Both the position numbers and the translations under genes were made by a program. The notes under the pieces were generated by a model. It saw only the letters and a program-made list of their open reading frames with translations. It did not search any database and was not told the origin of the DNA. A stretch of 64,000 nucleotides of DNA from an uncultured Prevotellaceae bacterium (lineage in GTDB: Bacteria > Bacteroidota > Bacteroidia > Bacteroidales > Bacteroidaceae): positions 1-64,000 of the forward strand of contig CACZIT010000030.1 in the NCBI GenBank assembly GCA_902781315.1, read 5' to 3'. This document shows, piece after piece, positions 61,373 to 64,000 of this stretch (position 1 is its first letter; every line of letters starts with the position of its first letter).

Positions 61373-62442
61373 TGTTGTTCCATCAGTATTTGTACAATTC
61401 GTTCAGCCGTGCGCCCATCCCAGCGGTCGGGCAGCGCGCCCTGTTTCCACTCGCCACGCACCATCTTACCGACCATTTCGCCCAGCAACTGCGGGTCCTC
61501 GCCCACGAGTTCGTTCGTGCCCACCTTCACGGTCTCAATGTGCTCGGTGTAGCTGTTCAGCGTGATGCAGGGCACACCGTTGAACGTAGCCTCCTCGGCC
61601 ACGTTGCCCGAGTCGGTGATGATGCCGTGGGCATGGGCCGTCAGCCAACCGAACTCCAGATAGCTCAATGGGGGCAGGAAGATGAAACCGTCGCCCAGAT
61701 GTTTCTCCACCGCTTCCCTGGCTTGACTGCGCAGCGGTGCATAGACGGGCATTCCCTGAGCATTTTCAACGATGGCCTTGAGCATTCTGTCAAGGTTCTC
61801 TTCGTCGGCCAACAGGGCCTTTCGGTTGAGCGTGAAGACTAAGTAGTCGCGCTCCGCACTGAAGGGAGGAGCAGGGGGGACGGTTTTGTTGCGGTTGAAG
61901 CGCAGCGTGTCCATGAGGATGTTGCCGACGGTGTAGATTTTCGACAACTCGGCACCTTCGCGCGTGGCGATGGAGTTGGCTCCCATGCCTGCCGTGAAGA
62001 GCAGGTCGGAGAGTCCGTCGATGACCAGGCGGTTGATTTCTTTCGGCATCTTAATATCGAACGAGCGCGTGCCCGCTACGAGGTGAGCCAGGCGAATGCC
62101 CTGCTTCTTCGTCACGATGGCGGCTGCCATCGTCGAGGCCAGGTCGTCGACGACAATCACCACGTCGGTCTTGTTCTCCTGCAGGTAGCGCTCGAAGGCC
62201 GACATCACCTGCCCCGTCAGCTCGTTCAGGTTTTCACACACCACACCCAGAAAAACCTGAGGAGGAGCAATCTGCAGGTCGTCGAAGAGCGAGGCCTCCA
62301 GCGAGGGGTCGTCTTTGGCGCCGGCATATACCAATGTATAATCGATGTCGCGCCCGTGGGCCTTGGCGTTATCGATGGCTCTTACAATCGGAGCCACCTT
62401 GATGAAGTTCGGGCGTGCGCCCGCTACAATACAGATATTCAT
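61369..62442 (-). CDS. wecB: UDP-N-acetylglucosamine 2-epimerase (non-hydrolysing)
   Basis: The 357-residue protein starts MNICIVAGARPNFIKVAPIV and contains VVIVVDDLASTMAAAIVTKK, GTRSFDIKMPKEINRLVIDG and ITDSGNVAEEATFNGVPCIT, as expected for WecB/MnaA-type GT-B epimerases. It makes UDP-ManNAc for surface polysaccharide. The typical Gln/Gly-rich GD(T/V) motif is VDDLAST here, a variant seen in some anaerobes. Longer in-frame starts (up to 62628) lie upstream of the promoter at 62476-62505 and are excluded. Confidence 0.92.
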   Translation of the reverse strand: MNICIVAGARPNFIKVAPIVRAIDNAKAHGRDIDYTLVYAGAKDDPSLEASLFDDLQIAPPQVFLGVVCENLNELTGQVMSAFERYLQENKTDVVIVVDDLASTMAAAIVTKKQGIRLAHLVAGTRSFDIKMPKEINRLVIDGLSDLLFTAGMGANSIATREGAELSKIYTVGNILMDTLRFNRNKTVPPAPPFSAERDYLVFTLNRKALLADEENLDRMLKAIVENAQGMPVYAPLRSQAREAVEKHLGDGFIFLPPLSYLEFGWLTAHAHGIITDSGNVAEEATFNGVPCITLNSYTEHIETVKVGTNELVGEDPQLLGEMVGKMVRGEWKQGALPDRWDGRTAERIVQILMEQQ

Positions 62443-62475
62443 AGTTCCGAGGTTCAAATTTCTAAAATCTTGTTG

Positions 62476-62505
62476 CAAATTTAAGCAAAAAAATCCGAAT
62501 AGCAA
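62476..62505 (-). promoter_or_regulatory. Promoter of the epimerase-SDR operon
   Basis: On the minus strand TTG (62503-62505) and TAAATTTG (62476-62483) are 19 bp apart. Transcription would start near 62470, supporting the start codon at 62442. Confidence 0.75.
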
Positions 62506-62666
62506 GCCTTTGGGAACAAGATTTTTCGTTTTTTCTTCAGTCGGGCAACCTGACATCGGCAACACGCCTACCTTCATTGTGAGGAAACTCACGACGTTCA
62601 ACATGATTCTGATGTAATTCTTTTCCATATAGTTCAGCTTTCGCCGGTGGAAAATACTGGCGAAAG

Positions 62667-62698
62667 TTTGCGCATGTCAGCAAAAATTGTTACTTTTG
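62667..62698 (+). promoter_or_regulatory. Promoter of the flavodoxin-like gene
   Basis: TTTG at 62667-62670 and TACTTTTG at 62691-62698 are 20 bp apart, giving a start near 62705 and a leader of about 19 nt. Confidence 0.75.
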
Positions 62699-62723
62699 CC
62701 AGCAGAAACAAACCTGAAGCAAA

Positions 62724-63344
62724 ATGGCAAAAGTACTTCTTATCAACGGCAGCCCTCGCAAGCAGGGCAACACGTTCCTGGCATTGAGCGAGGTGGCCAA
62801 GACCTTGCAGCAGGAAGGTGTGGAAACAGAAATCATCAGTATAGGGCCGAAAGCCGTACAGGGCTGCATTGCCTGCGGCATGTGTGGCCGACAGGGACGT
62901 TGCACGTTCCGCGACGACCTCTACGAACAGGTGCTCAAAAGCGTGCGCGACGGCATCGACGGCCTCGTCGTAGGCTCGCCCGTCTACTATGGCGGCCCCA
63001 ACGGCTCACTCTGTGCACTGCTCGACCGCGTGTTCTATTCGCTCGGTGCCGAGTTGCAGTTCAAGCCTGCTGCCTCGGTGGTGGTGTGCCGTCGCGGTGG
63101 TGCCTCGGCAACTTTCGACCGGCTCAACAAGTACTTCACCATCCTCAATATGCCTGTTGTCTCGTCGCAATATTGGAACATGGTCTACGGCCAGACACCC
63201 GGCCAGGCAGCGCAGGACGAGGAAGGCATGCAGACCATGCGTACGCTGGGCCGCAACATGGCGTGGATGATCAAGAAGCTGAACGTGCGTGAGGACGGCC
63301 ATCCCCAGCCCGAGCAGCCCCTGCGCACCAACTTCATCCGTTAG
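62724..63344 (+). CDS. NADPH-dependent FMN reductase / flavodoxin-like protein
   Basis: The 206-residue protein begins MAKVLLINGSPRKQGNTFLA, the FMN phosphate loop of the NADPH-dependent FMN reductase (IsfA-like) group. It has CIACGMCGRQGRC, a cysteine cluster shared by the iron-sulfur flavoprotein-like subgroup, and GSPVYYGGPNGSL. It is a soluble flavin oxidoreductase of the multimeric flavodoxin WrbA/Isf group; the substrate is unknown. It has its own promoter. Confidence 0.9.
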   Translation: MAKVLLINGSPRKQGNTFLALSEVAKTLQQEGVETEIISIGPKAVQGCIACGMCGRQGRCTFRDDLYEQVLKSVRDGIDGLVVGSPVYYGGPNGSLCALLDRVFYSLGAELQFKPAASVVVCRRGGASATFDRLNKYFTILNMPVVSSQYWNMVYGQTPGQAAQDEEGMQTMRTLGRNMAWMIKKLNVREDGHPQPEQPLRTNFIR

Positions 63345-63367
63345 CCCCCTTTCCCCTTTCCCCTCTC

Positions 63368-63395
63368 ACCTATTACCTATTACCTATTACCTAAA
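63368..63395. repeat. Heptanucleotide array ACCTATT, four units
   Basis: ACCTATT three times, then ACCTAAA, end one base before the ATG at 63397. The unit and even the last variant are the same as in the array at 47618-47666. Confidence 0.9.
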
Positions 63396-63396
63396 A

Positions 63397-64000
63397 ATGC
63401 TCTCCCTCTTGCTTTCGGGGTTGCTCACCCTCGTGTCGCTCAACTGCGAGAACCTCTTCGACTGTCGCCACGACACGCTGAAGAACGACTACGAGTGGCT
63501 GCCCGAAGGCATCAACCAATGGACACCCTCGCGCTATTGGCATAAGGTGAACAACATTGGTCGCGAAATCCTTGCCTGCGGCCAATCTCCCCTTTATGCT
63601 GCGGAGGGGGATGGGGCTCCGCTGGACGGGACCTTCCAGCTGCCAGACCTTGTTGCCCTATGCGAAATCGAAAACGACTCGGTGCTCTTCGATTTGACGC
63701 GGCGTTCGCTTCTCCGCAATGCGCGCTACGAATACGTCGTCACCCAGTCGCCCGATCCGCGCGGCATCGATGTCGCCTTACTCTATTCCCCCTTCTCGTT
63801 CCGCCTGCTCCGCTGGCAGGCACTGCGCGTGGAGCCGCTGAAAGATATGCATCCCACGCGCGACATCCTCTGTGCCAGCGGACTCCTCGTCACGGGCGAC
63901 ACCCTCCACGTCTTCGTAGTCCATGCGCCCAGCCGGTCGGGTGGGGAAGTGCTCACGCGTCCACACCGCATGCTTGTGGCCAACAGGCTGGCTGCCGCCA
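63397..64000 (+). CDS. Endonuclease/exonuclease/phosphatase family protein (partial, runs off the window)
   Basis: The frame is open from ATG 63397 to the window end (201 codons). It has LVSLNCENLFDCRHDTLKND, ALCEIENDSVLFDLTRRSLL, DPRGIDVALLYSP and HAPSRSGG, which belong to the DNase I-like (EEP) fold; the Glu of CEIEND and the His/Asp late motifs coordinate Mg. A short, probably secreted start (MLSLLLSGLLTLVSLNC) is seen. Between ACG and PDLVALCE about 20 residues (QSPLYAAEGDGAPLDG) coincide with a palindromic repeat unit (63586-63618). The C-terminus and its His motif are missing. Confidence 0.85.
   Translation, partial: MLSLLLSGLLTLVSLNCENLFDCRHDTLKNDYEWLPEGINQWTPSRYWHKVNNIGREILACGQSPLYAAEGDGAPLDGTFQLPDLVALCEIENDSVLFDLTRRSLLRNARYEYVVTQSPDPRGIDVALLYSPFSFRLLRWQALRVEPLKDMHPTRDILCASGLLVTGDTLHVFVVHAPSRSGGEVLTRPHRMLVANRLAAA
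63586..63618. mobile_element. Single palindromic G-rich repeat unit in the endonuclease gene
   Basis: CTCCCCTTTATGCTGCGGAG followed by GGGGATGGGGCTC fits the stem-plus-G-tail unit and is in frame. Confidence 0.6.

Overview
The window looks like chromosome of a member of the Bacteroidales, most probably Prevotellaceae. The signs are BspA-type leucine-rich-repeat surface proteins, a FimB/Mfa2-like fimbrial lipoprotein, a C10 (streptopain-type) protease, the DapL route to lysine, a DAHP synthase-chorismate mutase fusion, and many -7 boxes of the Bacteroidetes form TAnnTTTG, several with a TTG box 19-20 bp upstream. Base composition is moderately GC-rich, except for an AT-rich LRR gene near 18-19.5 kb. 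No rRNA, tRNA, CRISPR array, prophage or transposase gene was found.

Layout. 1-6.2 kb: amidohydrolase tail, an internally deleted SDR, flavin reductase, GH38 alpha-mannosidase, glycerate kinase. 6.2-11.3 kb: a repeat-rich gap, a Dna2-like helicase-nuclease, a fimbrial lipoprotein. 11.3-21.6 kb: aroC-slyD, small secreted proteins, a subtilase, a D-Ala-D-Ala dipeptidase, an AT-rich LRR gene with a 59-residue partner, an M48 lipoprotein and a long array of mini-hairpins. 21.7-32 kb: an HTH membrane regulator, NfeD/STM3941/stomatin, a TPR histidine kinase with its response regulator, and a C10 protease. 32.5-36.6 kb: a frameshifted multidomain carbohydrate-active protein. 37-48.7 kb: core metabolism (dapL-dapF, pyrG-glmS, a 4Fe-4S aldo-keto reductase, and an aromatic amino acid operon pheA-aminotransferase-DAHP synthase/CM-tyrA). 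48.7-64 kb: secreted proteins, a BspA/dockerin protein, CopA, an ECF sigma operon, SDR plus UDP-GlcNAc 2-epimerase, a flavodoxin-like protein and a partial endonuclease/phosphatase.

Three features stand out. (1) A dispersed palindromic G-rich repeat occurs as single units and as inverted pairs around 45-100 bp cores, like a REP doublet. It has entered coding genes in frame: dapF, copA three times, a sigma-operon membrane protein, the C10 protease and the endonuclease; it also supplies the start codon of tyrA. Each unit has G-quadruplex potential. (2) The aromatic operon is preceded by a 21-residue leader peptide containing YFYGYYFYF, followed by an intrinsic terminator whose left arm can instead pair perfectly over 11 bp with the leader ORF. 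This is a classical attenuator, unannotated here. (3) Intergenic DNA holds tandem arrays whose period stays fixed (7 bp, mostly against start codons; 22 bp; also 8 and 9) while the unit sequence differs between sites, sometimes joined to mini-hairpins or to a 43-bp element seen twice. All functional statements are from sequence inspection; no database search was run.
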